A stretch of 64,000 bases of DNA. Source: Nostocoides_A vanveenii. GTDB lineage: Bacteria; Actinomycetota; Actinomycetes; Actinomycetales; Dermatophilaceae. The notes under the pieces are model-generated. The model worked only from the letters and a program-made list of their open reading frames with translations, had not been told where the DNA came from and did no database searches. Shown here one piece after another: positions 33,929 through 43,629 of this stretch (its first letter is position 1; each line of letters starts with the position of its first letter). Location: positions 124,001-188,000 of the forward strand of contig NZ_BAAAPN010000057.1 of NCBI RefSeq assembly GCF_039531165.1, read 5' to 3'. The position numbers and the translations under genes were made by a program.

Positions 33929-35023
33929 ATGACACAGGACGCGTCCGGCGGGCGCTCGGACGGCGAGGGCCGTTGGAGCGCACGCGAGCATGCGCACGAC
34001 GGCGAGGTCGTCGGTGTGGAACGGGTGGCGACGTGGGCCGAGGAGACACGGCGCTATCGCCGCAGCCCCGGCGGCTGGTGGTGGCTGGCACTATTGCTCG
34101 TCCCCGCGATCCTGGCGGCGCTCGGCTCGGCGATAGGGGGCGAATCGGGCGGCGCCAAGGCGGCCGGGAGCACAAGTTCGGTGACCTCGACCGCGTCGAC
34201 GTCGGGCACGACATCGTCTTCGACCTCGAACTCGCCGTCGTCCACATCGTCCGACACCGCCACTTCGGGCGGCAGCGCCGCGGGTGATGTCTCTAGCGGC
34301 GTCTTTTCCATCTCCCGCTCCGGCGACGAGGTGACCGTCGCCGCCGATGTGCCCGACGAGGCGGGGCGGACTGCCCTGTTGGAGGCCGTCAAGGCTGCGG
34401 TCGGGGGAGCGAAGATCGTCGACCACGTCAACGTCGTGCCGGGCGCGAAGGCCGCATCCACGGCCGCCGTCTCCAGCGCCCTGGGCTCCTTGACCAACGC
34501 GGGGGACTTCGGCCTGGCCTGGGATCTGAAGTCCCTCACCGCGGTCGGCAATGTGGACTCGGAGGACGCCAAGAAGTCGATCGGCGCGGCGCTCGGAGCG
34601 GCCTGGCCGGATGTCCGCGTCCAGAACGACGTCGTCGTCGGCACTGATGCCGCCGCCGTTTGTTCTAACCTCGGCGGCCAGATCACGGTCGCGTTGGCGA
34701 GCACCAAGATCACCTTCCAGCGCGGGTCGACGGATGTGAAGTCGACGTCGACCGGCGTGATCAAGAAGGTCGCGAGCCTGCTCGCAGCCTGCAAAGACGC
34801 CAAGGTCACGGTGACGGGATACACGGACTCTTCCGGCAGCAAGGCCGAGAACCTGGCACTGAGCAAGGGACGCGCGACGTCGGTCGGCAAGATCTTGACG
34901 TCGAACGGTGTCTCGTCCGACCGCATCACGATCAAGGGTCTCGCGGACGCCGACCCCGTTGCGAATGACAATGCGCCCGGTGGCCGCGTGGCCAACCGCC
35001 GCGTCGAGATCACGGTGAACTGA
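33929..35023 (+). CDS. arfA: OmpA-family channel-type protein, ArfA/OmpATb homologue
   Basis: A 364-residue protein. A cytoplasmic N-terminus of about 45 residues is followed by one membrane helix (WWWLALLLVPAILAALGSAI), a Ser/Thr linker, and a middle region with BON-like repeats (VTVAADVPDEAGRTALLEAV). It ends in an OmpA C-terminal peptidoglycan-binding domain with TGYTDSSGSKAENLALSKGR and NRRVEITVN. Two Cys 43 residues apart resemble the disulfide pair of Mycobacterium tuberculosis Rv0899. With arfB and arfC following directly, this is the Arf operon. In mycobacteria it supports ammonia release and growth at low pH. Confidence 0.88.
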   Translation: MTQDASGGRSDGEGRWSAREHAHDGEVVGVERVATWAEETRRYRRSPGGWWWLALLLVPAILAALGSAIGGESGGAKAAGSTSSVTSTASTSGTTSSSTSNSPSSTSSDTATSGGSAAGDVSSGVFSISRSGDEVTVAADVPDEAGRTALLEAVKAAVGGAKIVDHVNVVPGAKAASTAAVSSALGSLTNAGDFGLAWDLKSLTAVGNVDSEDAKKSIGAALGAAWPDVRVQNDVVVGTDAAAVCSNLGGQITVALASTKITFQRGSTDVKSTSTGVIKKVASLLAACKDAKVTVTGYTDSSGSKAENLALSKGRATSVGKILTSNGVSSDRITIKGLADADPVANDNAPGGRVANRRVEITVN

Positions 35024-35029
35024 GGAGCC

Positions 35030-35185
35030 ATGGAATTCGTCACTGCTTGGCTGTGGTACTTGCTGGCCTTCGCCCTCGGGGCCTTGGTCGCGTGGCTGGT
35101 CGCCCGGGCGACCATCGAGGCCACGAATGGAAATGAAGCGTTCGCGGATGTTCCGGAGACGCGCGCGATCGGAGGCCGGGAATGA
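35030..35185 (+). CDS. arfB: ArfB-like small membrane protein
   Basis: A 51-residue protein: MEFVTAWLWYLLAFALGALV is one membrane helix, followed by a short charged tail. It is close to M. tuberculosis Rv0900 (ArfB) in length and in its MxFVxxWxxYLLAF start. It begins six bases after the arfA stop with GAGGAG in the gap, and its stop overlaps the arfC ATG by four bases. It is very short and easily missed. Confidence 0.85.
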   Translation: MEFVTAWLWYLLAFALGALVAWLVARATIEATNGNEAFADVPETRAIGGRE

Positions 35186-38100
35186 AGTGGTGGCTGTTTG
35201 TCCTGGCGTTCCTGCTGGGCGCGTTGATCACCTGGATCTATATGGTGCGCCGCACGACGCGCGAGGTGCGCATCGTGCAGGAGCGGCCGATCCTGGCGAA
35301 GGCTGACGACGGTAGCGACGCGAGTGCGGGTCTCGCTGGCGCCGGAGCGGTCGCGGCCGGAGCGGTGGCCTCCGGCGCCGCGGCGGCCGGTGCCGCGACC
35401 GCATCCGCGGATGCCGACACCGCGGTGGACCTGGAGCCGGCCGTTTCGGCGGCTGTGCCGGCCGCGGATGTCGATGTCGACGAGGTGACCCTCGTCCGGC
35501 ACCATGCCGACCTCGACACGACCGTGCCCCGCACCGACGCGGCCGTTGATCTGAATGCCGATGGTGGCCTGGACCTCGACGGCGGTGACGGTCTGGACCT
35601 GGATGCTGGGCTGGATCTGGATGCTGGGCTGGACCTGGATGCGCCCGCCGTCGCTCCGGCGGTCACCGACCCCGGTTCCGTAGTTGACGCGCCGGAGATT
35701 CCGGCTCCAGCGGCCGATGTGCCGGGCGGGATCGATCTGGCCGGTGGCCTAGATCTCGACAGCGATGGCGGGCTGGATCTGGACGGCGATGACGCGCTGG
35801 ATCTGGACGCTCCTGCCGTGGACATGCCTGAAGCCGTCATGGATGTTCCCGAGGTTTCGGCGCCGGTCGTGGACGCGGATGTGTCGGGTGGCATTGATCT
35901 GGATGCCGATGGTGGTCTGGATTTGGATGCGCCGTCGGTGGACGTGCCTGAGGCCGTCGTGGAGGTTCCCGGCGTTTTGGAGCCGTCGGTCGATGTGGCG
36001 GCTGCGGCTGTCGATGTGCCAGGGCCGGACGTCTCGGGTGGCATTGATCTGGATGCCGATGGTGGTCTGGATCTGGACGCGTCCGATCTGGCGGCCCCCG
36101 CCGCGGCTGGCGTGGGTTTGGCGGGCGGCGCTGCTATCGACGCATCAGCGGACGGCGAGGAAGCGGCCGAGGAGGTCGCCACCTTCGGGGAGCCGGATGC
36201 GGCGGAAGCTCAGCTGTCGGACGAGGTCGACGTGCCCGCACCGACCACGCCGGACGTTGACGTCCCGGAGGTCGACCCGGACCTGAGCATGGAGGACGCC
36301 GAGGATCTGTCTGCAGGCCTGTCAGAGCCCGAGCCCAGGGGCGATTTCGGGGGAGTCGATGAGCTGGATACGGCTCACGAGCCCTCGGACGCGATTGACC
36401 TCGACGCTGACGGTGCGCTTGACCTCGACGCTGACGGTGCGCTTGACCTCGACGCCGACGGTGCGATCGATCTCGACACCGCGTCCCACGTGGACGTGGG
36501 CCCTGCGGACGTGCCGACCGTGGATGTTCCGTCCGTCGATGAACCCAGCGGCGATGTCGAGCCAGCGGCCGACGAGTCACCGGCTTTTGCCGAGTCTGCC
36601 GCGGCCGTAGTGGATCTCCCCGCCGATGTCGACGTACCGGAGGTCGACGCCGATCTGAGCGTGGAGGACGCCGAGGATCTGGAGGCTGTGCTTCCCGATG
36701 CCGAGCCCAGCCAACCCGTTTCGGCCGGGGGGTCACAGGCGGCCCTGCTCGACCTCGACACCCCTGAAATCGTCGACGTGGCTCCCGAGCCGGAGTCGCC
36801 CCTCCTCGACCTCGACGAGGCCGGTGCCGCACTCGAGGCCGGTGGCGCTACGGCTGCGGCCGCCGGTCTGGGCGGCCTGGCTGCCTTGCGCGCCAAGCGC
36901 GCGGCAGAGGAAGCCGATAAGGCCGAGGCCGACGCTCTCGAGCGCTCGGCCGAGGCACCCGACGCGCAGGTCCCCGACGAGGTCGCCTTCGGCCACGACT
37001 CCATGGCCGGGCCGGACATCGAGTCCACGGTCGCGGAGTCGATCGACGCAAGTCCCGTCGAGTTGCCCGTTGTTCCCGATGCGGATGAAACTCAACGGCC
37101 CGAAGCCGACGCCGTGACGGCAGAGGTCCGTGACCCGGAAGCCGAGGCCGCCGAGCAACTGCCTCCCGACGACCTGCCGGCCGACCTCCCGGAGGCCGAG
37201 CCGGAAGCCGAGGCTGAGCAACTGCTTCCGGACGTCCTGCCGGCCGAGCCGGAAGCTGAGACTGTCGAGCAACTGCTTGTCGACGAACCGACCGCCGAGC
37301 CCGTCGACGTTGACGAGGCCGACGTTGAGCTCGAGACGGAGTCCGACGCCGAGGTCGTCGGGGAGCCTGAGACTGAGGTCGCGACCGCCGAGCCGGAGCT
37401 GATGGTGGAGCCGGAGCCGGAGCCCGAGGTCGACGCGGTTCTTGACGCCGAGCCCGAGGCCGCAGCGGTTGCCGAGCCGGAGCCCGAGTCTGCGATGGTT
37501 GCCGAGCCGGAACCCGTGCCCGACGTCGTTGCGGAGGCCGAGACGGTCGCCGAGGCCGAGCCAGTGTTCAAGGACTACGGCGCAGGGTCGGCCCTGCCTG
37601 CCGAAGACGGGTCCGGGCCGGAAGGCTGGGCGGTCAAGGGCAACAAAGGATCGATGCTCTTCCACACGCCCGCGTCGGCGTCCTACGAGGTCACCAAGGC
37701 CGAGGTCTGGTTCATCGACGAGGCGACCGCGATCGCTGCGGGCTTCGCGCCCTGGGACGCCAAGCTGCGGGCCAAGGCCGAGGCCAAGGCTGCCCGAGCG
37801 GCGGCCAAGGCCGAGGCGAAGGCTGCGCGTGCTGCAGCTGCCGCTGCGACCGGCCGGTCTACTGATCGGCAGGGTGCCGCGCAGAGCGCAGTTCCGACGC
37901 TCGACTCAGCCATGACGAGCGCGGTGGCCGATAGTGCGGAGGCAAACGACGCCGACGTGACGCCGGCAGCGGGCTTCCTCGCGGCCCCCGCCCAGGCGGT
38001 CGCTTCCGAGCAGCCAGCGGTCGACCCACTCATCATCGAGGAGCCCGCGGCGTCCCCGACGGTTGAGCTCGAGTCAACCCAGGCGCCCCAGTTCACCCCG

Positions 38101-38547
38101 ACCTCCTACGGCGCTGGGTCGGCGCTGCCGGCCGGCGACGGATCCGGCCCAGCCGGCTGGGAGGTCAAGGGCAACGCGGACTCGATGCTCTTCCATACGC
38201 CCGCCTCGCCCTACTACGGCCGGACGAAGGCCGAGGTGTGGTTCGCCGACGAGGCCACCGCGAGCGCTGCGGGATTTGCCCGATGGGATGCCAGGGCCCA
38301 GCGGGTCGAGGTGCCCACGCTGCTCGACATCCCGGACGGTCCATACGGTCCGGGCTCCGCCGCGGCGGGGCCCCGCGGCAAGGGACCGGAGGGCTGGGAG
38401 GTCAAGGGCAACGCCGACTCGATGCTCTTCCACACGCCCGACAGCCCCTGGTACAAGCGCACTCGCGCGGAAGTCTGGTTCGTCGACCAGGCGCGTGCCG
38501 AGGCCGCCGGGTTCACGCACTGGGACGCCACCGAGCGCGGCGACTGA
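35182..38547 (+). CDS. arfC: giant ArfC-type protein with three sunset domains
   Basis: A 1121-residue protein. An N-terminal helix (WWLFVLAFLLGALITWIYMV) matches ArfC anchors. Residues about 60-790 are extremely acidic and built of Asp-Leu-Asp repeats (SGGIDLDADGGLDLDA, DLDADGALDLDADGA) and Pro/Glu-rich stretches. An Ala/Lys/Glu helix lies at about 863-890. Three copies of the C-terminal ArfC 'sunset' domain (YGAGSALPA..GSGP.GW.VKGN..SMLFHTP...Y...KAEVWF.DEA.A.AAGF..WD) occupy roughly 795-860, 970-1036 and 1050-1117. M. tuberculosis ArfC has about 175 residues with one such domain, so this is a strong expansion. Confidence 0.85.
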   Translation: MKWWLFVLAFLLGALITWIYMVRRTTREVRIVQERPILAKADDGSDASAGLAGAGAVAAGAVASGAAAAGAATASADADTAVDLEPAVSAAVPAADVDVDEVTLVRHHADLDTTVPRTDAAVDLNADGGLDLDGGDGLDLDAGLDLDAGLDLDAPAVAPAVTDPGSVVDAPEIPAPAADVPGGIDLAGGLDLDSDGGLDLDGDDALDLDAPAVDMPEAVMDVPEVSAPVVDADVSGGIDLDADGGLDLDAPSVDVPEAVVEVPGVLEPSVDVAAAAVDVPGPDVSGGIDLDADGGLDLDASDLAAPAAAGVGLAGGAAIDASADGEEAAEEVATFGEPDAAEAQLSDEVDVPAPTTPDVDVPEVDPDLSMEDAEDLSAGLSEPEPRGDFGGVDELDTAHEPSDAIDLDADGALDLDADGALDLDADGAIDLDTASHVDVGPADVPTVDVPSVDEPSGDVEPAADESPAFAESAAAVVDLPADVDVPEVDADLSVEDAEDLEAVLPDAEPSQPVSAGGSQAALLDLDTPEIVDVAPEPESPLLDLDEAGAALEAGGATAAAAGLGGLAALRAKRAAEEADKAEADALERSAEAPDAQVPDEVAFGHDSMAGPDIESTVAESIDASPVELPVVPDADETQRPEADAVTAEVRDPEAEAAEQLPPDDLPADLPEAEPEAEAEQLLPDVLPAEPEAETVEQLLVDEPTAEPVDVDEADVELETESDAEVVGEPETEVATAEPELMVEPEPEPEVDAVLDAEPEAAAVAEPEPESAMVAEPEPVPDVVAEAETVAEAEPVFKDYGAGSALPAEDGSGPEGWAVKGNKGSMLFHTPASASYEVTKAEVWFIDEATAIAAGFAPWDAKLRAKAEAKAARAAAKAEAKAARAAAAAATGRSTDRQGAAQSAVPTLDSAMTSAVADSAEANDADVTPAAGFLAAPAQAVASEQPAVDPLIIEEPAASPTVELESTQAPQFTPTSYGAGSALPAGDGSGPAGWEVKGNADSMLFHTPASPYYGRTKAEVWFADEATASAAGFARWDARAQRVEVPTLLDIPDGPYGPGSAAAGPRGKGPEGWEVKGNADSMLFHTPDSPWYKRTRAEVWFVDQARAEAAGFTHWDATERGD

Positions 38548-38567
38548 GCCGCCCTCGTAACGGTCAC

Positions 38568-38604
38568 GGGCCGGGCCTGAACAAACAAAGCTCGGGCCCG
38601 GCCC
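38568..38604. terminator. terminator after the arf operon
   Basis: Perfect 10-bp GC arms (38568-38577 with 38595-38604) enclose a loop of 17 bases rich in A. It starts 20 bases after the arfC stop. Confidence 0.75.
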
Positions 38605-38711
38605 TCGCGCCTCCCCGCACCATCTTCGGCTGAGACGTCCGGTTCCACCTACGGCGGAGGTGAGGTTCCGAGGCGGTCACACGGGCATACGGCTATGGGA
38701 TGATGGGGCGC

Positions 38712-40202
38712 GTGCCAGGTGGAGACGGGCGACTGACCCATGACCTGATGCCGGACGAGCGTGGGCCTCAGGACGCGTGCGGTGTCTTCGGAATCTGGGC
38801 TCCCGGTGAGGAGGTCGCCAAGCTCACCTACTTCGGGCTTTACGCGCTGCAGCACCGGGGCCAGGAGTCTGCCGGCATCGCCACGTCTGACGGGCGCCGC
38901 CTGCTCGTCTACAAGGACATGGGCCTGGTCTCGCAGGTGTTCGACGAGCGCTCGCTGGCCAGCCTCAAGGGCCACATCGCCGTGGGGCACTGCCGCTACT
39001 CGACGACCGGCGGCTCCACCTGGGAGAACGCGCAGCCCACACTGGGCGGCCATGCCGGCTTCACCGTCGCCCTTGCGCACAACGGCAACCTCATCAACTC
39101 GGCGCAACTGCGCGAGCACGTGATGGAGCGGGGTACCCAGGGCTTCGATGTGCACGCCGGAGAGCTGCGCCGCGGTAACACCACCGACACCGCGCTCGTG
39201 ACGGCGCTCCTGGTCGACGACCCGTCCACGACCATCGAGGAACGCGCCCTCGAAGTCCTGCCGATGCTGCGCGGCGCCTTTAGCTTCGTCTTCATGAACG
39301 AACATGCCCTGTATGCCGCACGCGACCCGCAGGGCATCCGTCCCCTCGTCCTGGGGCGAGTAGAGCGCGGATGGGTGGTCGCCTCCGAGACGGCCGCCCT
39401 CGACATCGTCGGCGCGTCCTTCATCCGCGAGGTCGAGCCGGGTGAGTTCATCGCCATCGACGAGAACGGCCTGCGCAGCAAGCGGTTTGCCGAGCCGGAG
39501 CCCAAGGGCTGCGTCTTCGAGTACGTCTATCTCGCCCGCCCGGACACCTCGATCAACGGCCGGGTCGTGCACGAGGCCCGGGTGGAGATGGGCCGCACCT
39601 TGGCCCGCGAACACCCCGTCGACGCCGACCTGGTCATTCCGACGCCCGAGTCCGGGACCCCCGCGGCCATCGGCTACGCGCAGGAGTCGGGCATCCCCTA
39701 TGGGCAGGGCCTGGTCAAGAACGCCTATGTGGGGCGCACCTTCATCTCGCCGAACCAGACCATTCGCCAACTCGGCATCCGCCTCAAGCTCAACCCGCTC
39801 CGTGAGGTCATCAAGGGCAAGCGGCTCGTCGTCGTGGACGACTCCATCGTCCGCGGTAACACTCAACGGGCACTCGTCCGGATGCTGCGTGAAGCCGGCG
39901 CGGCCGAAGTGCACGTCCGCATCTCATCGCCGCCCGTGCGTTGGCCCTGCTTTTACGGGATCGACTTCGCCACTCGCGCCGAACTGATCGCCACCGGCAT
40001 CGAGGTCGAGGACGTCTGCCGCTCGGTCGGCGCCGACACGCTCGGCTATATCAGCGAGGACGGCATGATCGCCGCCACCAACCGGCGGCGCGATCAACTG
40101 TGCACGGCCTGCTTCACTGGCCGCTATCCGGTGGAACTCCCCGCCGAGGACCAACTCGGCAAGGGGCTGCTGGAGATGCAACTCCCGCTCGACGTCCGCT
40201 GA
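38712..40202 (+). CDS. purF: amidophosphoribosyltransferase
   Basis: A 496-residue enzyme for the first committed step of purine synthesis. After a short propeptide the catalytic Cys (residue 23 in QDACGVFG) would become the N-terminal nucleophile for glutamine. YALQHRGQESAGI, AHNGNLIN and the PRPP-binding VVVDDSIVRGNT are present, and C-terminal Cys residues (about 460-463) suit the 4Fe-4S form. GTG 38712 is chosen because PGGDGRLTHDL precedes the conserved DACGVFG; ATG 38700 is possible. Confidence 0.95.
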   Translation: MPGGDGRLTHDLMPDERGPQDACGVFGIWAPGEEVAKLTYFGLYALQHRGQESAGIATSDGRRLLVYKDMGLVSQVFDERSLASLKGHIAVGHCRYSTTGGSTWENAQPTLGGHAGFTVALAHNGNLINSAQLREHVMERGTQGFDVHAGELRRGNTTDTALVTALLVDDPSTTIEERALEVLPMLRGAFSFVFMNEHALYAARDPQGIRPLVLGRVERGWVVASETAALDIVGASFIREVEPGEFIAIDENGLRSKRFAEPEPKGCVFEYVYLARPDTSINGRVVHEARVEMGRTLAREHPVDADLVIPTPESGTPAAIGYAQESGIPYGQGLVKNAYVGRTFISPNQTIRQLGIRLKLNPLREVIKGKRLVVVDDSIVRGNTQRALVRMLREAGAAEVHVRISSPPVRWPCFYGIDFATRAELIATGIEVEDVCRSVGADTLGYISEDGMIAATNRRRDQLCTACFTGRYPVELPAEDQLGKGLLEMQLPLDVR

Positions 40203-40221
40203 TCCGCTCGTCAGGCTGACG

Positions 40222-41336
40222 TCACTTCGGCAGCATCAGCCCAAGGTCACCGCCGATCACGGCTGGCTCGCCTGCGTCTGGCACGACGAAGGTGATCGCC
40301 AGCCCATCCCGGGTCCGCGTCCGGTCGCTACCGAGCGCCTGCTGATAGACGTCATTGGTGTCTCCCTCGCCGCTGGGTGCCCAGCCGGAGTCGGCCGTCA
40401 CCGTCGCGACGAGCTGGGCCACCCGACGATCCCGCCCTGCACGGGAATGACGGTGATCGGTGTGCCGGGGCCGACCCCGGTGACTCCGGTGTCCATCAGC
40501 GCGATATCCACGGTGTAGTCACCGCCGATCCGCGCGCGCTGGATGCGCTGACGCCATTCGTAGGGTGCGACGCCCAACTTGGTCCCCCGTGGGATCGTCC
40601 CCCTCTCCAGATACCGGACGACCGTGCCGACGAAGGCCCGCGCGGCCCGCTCCTGGGCCCGCGTGGGCACCGAGGGCGTGGCGGTTGGTGTCGGCAGCTG
40701 ATCGAGATAGGGGATCTCGGTCATGCTGGCCAGCCGCCACGTGCTCTTCCCGGTATCCTGCACGAGCAGCATCAGATCCTTCTCCGGCCCCCCGGCGCCT
40801 TTGGCTCCGCTGCGGTAGCTCAGCAAGACGAGCGCGGCATTGCGTCCCCGGGACTTGGGGAGAGTAAAGATCGGGCCGCGGCCGCTGATCGTGTGCTCTC
40901 CCTCTTCGCGATAGCCCTTCGTGCGATAGAAGACCGACTTGAATCGCGCCGCCTCGCGCAACTCGCCGGTGAAGACACGGTCGAGGGCACCGATTCGGTA
41001 GGGCGGCGCGGCCGACTCCTTCATCGCCGCCGGACCGTTGCGAGCGAAGAACGCCAGGTATGCCGCGAGGTCGTCCCGCGTCATCGCGGGCGGCAGGCTC
41101 GCGACCGGCTCGGACGTCGCCGCCGGGGTCGATGCTGTCGGAGCGTGCACAGCAGACGTCTCTGATCGGGTCGGCGGGACGGGCGTGCCGCCCGCCTCGC
41201 ATCCGGTGACGGCCACGGCCAGGACCGCAAGAGCCGCCGGCATCAGTCGCCGTCCGGCCCGTCTCGGGTGGCGCCGGGAGCGACGCGTCGCACGGGGATG
41301 GGTGGGAGGGGTGGAGACGCTGGTGAGGATCGGCAT
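40222..41336 (-). pseudogene. lipoprotein of unknown function, split by one frameshift
   Basis: The N-terminal part (41336 to about 40435) has an Arg-rich start, a hydrophobic stretch and the lipobox VTGC, then a domain with RDDLAAYLAFFARNGP and YRTKGYREEGEHTI. The homologous end (VAQLVATVTADSGW, NDVYQQALGSDRTRTRDGLA) is in another frame starting near 40430, where GGGCGGG on the coding strand appears to lack one G. Joined, it is a lipoprotein of about 370 residues. Either a sequencing error or a true truncation removing about 65 residues. Confidence 0.7.
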
Positions 41337-41443
41337 ACGGCCACCCTCTTGGTGAAGCCGCGACCGCGCATCCGCAAAATCAGTCGCCTGTGGATAAGTC
41401 CGCAAGTCGTATGCGCGGCAAGGCGGTGGGTATCGTCGCGCCT

Positions 41444-41827
41444 GTGAACCTCGAAAAGGTGGTCTTCGGGTTTTTCGTCGTGCTCGCTGCGACGCTGAAC
41501 TTCGGGTTTTTTCTCGGCGACCTGACGGACGCCCGCGTCCACAATGTCTACGAGCTGTATGCCGCGGTGATCGTCAACATCATCGCCGTCGTGCTCAAGT
41601 TCGGCGACCGAACCCAAATCGGCGCGCTGCACCTGGCGACCAGCTTGGTCGCGGCGATCCAACTGATCGCGGCGACGGTTGTCTGGATCTGGGCGGAGGA
41701 GGGATCGACCGGCCTGACGCCCGAACACATGAGCAGCGTCGTCTCCCTCTCCGGCGGCGCCCTGCTGGCGAATATCGTCTCGATCATGCTGCTGGTCACC
41801 GAGACCGCCGCCTACCAGCGGCGCTGA
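41444..41827 (+). CDS. DUF6394-like four-helix membrane protein
   Basis: A 127-residue protein with four hydrophobic segments. The start NLEKVVFGFFVVLAATLNFG is characteristic of the small membrane family annotated DUF6394. The GTG start at 41444 fits this. It lies 29 bases upstream of a TrkA-N potassium channel gene and is likely to be its membrane partner or subunit; the pairing is seen here and the role is inferred. Confidence 0.75.
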   Translation: MNLEKVVFGFFVVLAATLNFGFFLGDLTDARVHNVYELYAAVIVNIIAVVLKFGDRTQIGALHLATSLVAAIQLIAATVVWIWAEEGSTGLTPEHMSSVVSLSGGALLANIVSIMLLVTETAAYQRR

Positions 41828-41856
41828 CCGGCGGCATACGGACTCGGCAGCACACC

Positions 41857-43584
41857 GTGGGCAACCCGCTGCTCTTCGCCCGGCCCTTCCTGCGCCGCCG
41901 AACGGTGCTGCGCCGGTTGCCCATTGACATCCCCACGGAAGTGCCGGCGACGACGGCGATCTTCCTGGTACTCCGGCGGATGCGGGCACCGCTCATCGCG
42001 CTTATCGTCGTCTTCACCATCGCGGTCTTCGGCCTGGCGGCGACGCCAGGTGTCGACGGCGCGGGCAATCCGCGGCGGATGAGCGTCTTCGAGTCGTTCT
42101 ATGTCATGAGCTACACCGCCACGACGATCGGCTTCGGCGAGATCCCCAACGCCTTCACCACCCAGCAGCGACTGTGGGTGACGGCCACGATCTATGCCAC
42201 GGTCATCGCGTGGGCCTACGCCATCGGCACCCTGCTGGCGTTGGCGCAGGACGAGTCCTTCCGCGATGCCGTTGCGGGACAACGCTTTGCGCGTCGGGTG
42301 CGCAATATCCACGAGGGCTTCCACATCATCGCCGGCTACGGGCAGGCGGGGCGGGTCGTCGGTCGCGGACTGGACTGGTTCGGGCGGCGCTTCGTGGTCA
42401 TCGACCGCTCGGGTGTGCGCGTCGACCAACTCGGCACCGACCAGCTGTCCGTCGACATCCCCGGGATCGAGGGGGATGCCGCGAATCCTGCGGTGCTCGG
42501 GATCGCCGGGCTGGGGCACAAGCACTGTCAGGGCGTGCTGGCGTTGACCGATGACGACCAGATCAATCTCGGCGTGGTGCAGGCGGTGCACCTGCTGGCG
42601 CCGGAGGTTCCGGTCATCGCCCGTTGCGCCGACCGCGAGACTGCGACGCACATGGAGGCCTTCGGGGCCGAGGCCGTCATCAACGCGTATGACCGTTTTG
42701 GCTCCTATCTCGTGCTTGCGCTCCAGCGGCCGGCCGTCTATCAACTGGTGACGTGGCTGATGAGCCCTGGCGGCACCGGGCTGCCCGAGCGCGGTGCCGC
42801 GATCGCCTCTGGCACGTGGGTGGTCTGCGCGCAGGGGCAGTTCCGCGACGAGATCGCGCGCGACCTGCGGGCGGCGTCCTATGAGGTGGTGCTGGCCGAT
42901 CCCGGGGATGGGGCGCCGGACGTGCGCGCCGCGGTCGGTTTTGTCGGTGGGATGTCGACCGACACCGCCAACCTCGCACTGGCGGCGCAGGTGCGCACGA
43001 CTGCCCCGGACGTCTTCATCTGCCTTCGTCAGGCCGCAACGACCGCAGCGCCGCTCTATGCCGCGTTCGCCCCGGACTCTCACTTTGTCCCGACGGATCT
43101 TGTTGCGCGAGAGGCATTCGCGCGAATCGTGACACCGCATACATGGGCGTTCCTGGAGTATGCCGCGCGGCAGGACGACGCCTGGGCTGCCGACCTGCTG
43201 GGCCGGCTCGTGGACCGGTGCGGGTCGGGCTCGCCGGACCCGGTGATCCTGGTGATCGACGCACAGTCCGCCCCCGCCGTCATTCGGTGGATAGAGCACG
43301 GGGGAGCCGTGACGATCGGTGATCTGTTGCGTCATCCCGACAACCGCGACGAGCCATCAGGCAACGCGGTGCTAGCCCTGAACCGGGGTGGCAAGATCGC
43401 CTTCGACCCCGACCCGGAGACGGTGGCGGAAGCCGGGGACCGGCTGCTGCTGGTCTCTCGGGCCCGGGCATTCAGTGCGCTGCGCGAGGTGCTCTTCCAC
43501 GACGCCGCGGTCGAGTATGTCGTGACCGGCCGCCGCGTCCCGGCGACCTGGATCTGGCGTCGACTGACCCGCGGTCGCGCCTGA
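41857..43584 (+). CDS. potassium channel with tandem RCK/TrkA-N domains
   Basis: A 575-residue channel. Two helices (IALIVVFTIAVFGLAATPG and AYAIGTLLALA regions) surround a pore with the filter TATTIGFGE at about residue 88, unusual in having Ile and Phe where TVGYGD is standard. A first RCK domain follows (IIAGYGQAGRVVGRGLDWFG), then a second, more diverged one (WVVCAQGQFRDEIARDLR). RCK domains gate the pore in response to nucleotides or ions. The start follows an intergenic GGCATACG. Confidence 0.85.
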   Translation: MGNPLLFARPFLRRRTVLRRLPIDIPTEVPATTAIFLVLRRMRAPLIALIVVFTIAVFGLAATPGVDGAGNPRRMSVFESFYVMSYTATTIGFGEIPNAFTTQQRLWVTATIYATVIAWAYAIGTLLALAQDESFRDAVAGQRFARRVRNIHEGFHIIAGYGQAGRVVGRGLDWFGRRFVVIDRSGVRVDQLGTDQLSVDIPGIEGDAANPAVLGIAGLGHKHCQGVLALTDDDQINLGVVQAVHLLAPEVPVIARCADRETATHMEAFGAEAVINAYDRFGSYLVLALQRPAVYQLVTWLMSPGGTGLPERGAAIASGTWVVCAQGQFRDEIARDLRAASYEVVLADPGDGAPDVRAAVGFVGGMSTDTANLALAAQVRTTAPDVFICLRQAATTAAPLYAAFAPDSHFVPTDLVAREAFARIVTPHTWAFLEYAARQDDAWAADLLGRLVDRCGSGSPDPVILVIDAQSAPAVIRWIEHGGAVTIGDLLRHPDNRDEPSGNAVLALNRGGKIAFDPDPETVAEAGDRLLLVSRARAFSALREVLFHDAAVEYVVTGRRVPATWIWRRLTRGRA

Positions 43585-43629
43585 TCATCGGCACGTGCGG
43601 ACGGCAGAGTCCGGCCGTCGGTGCCGACC

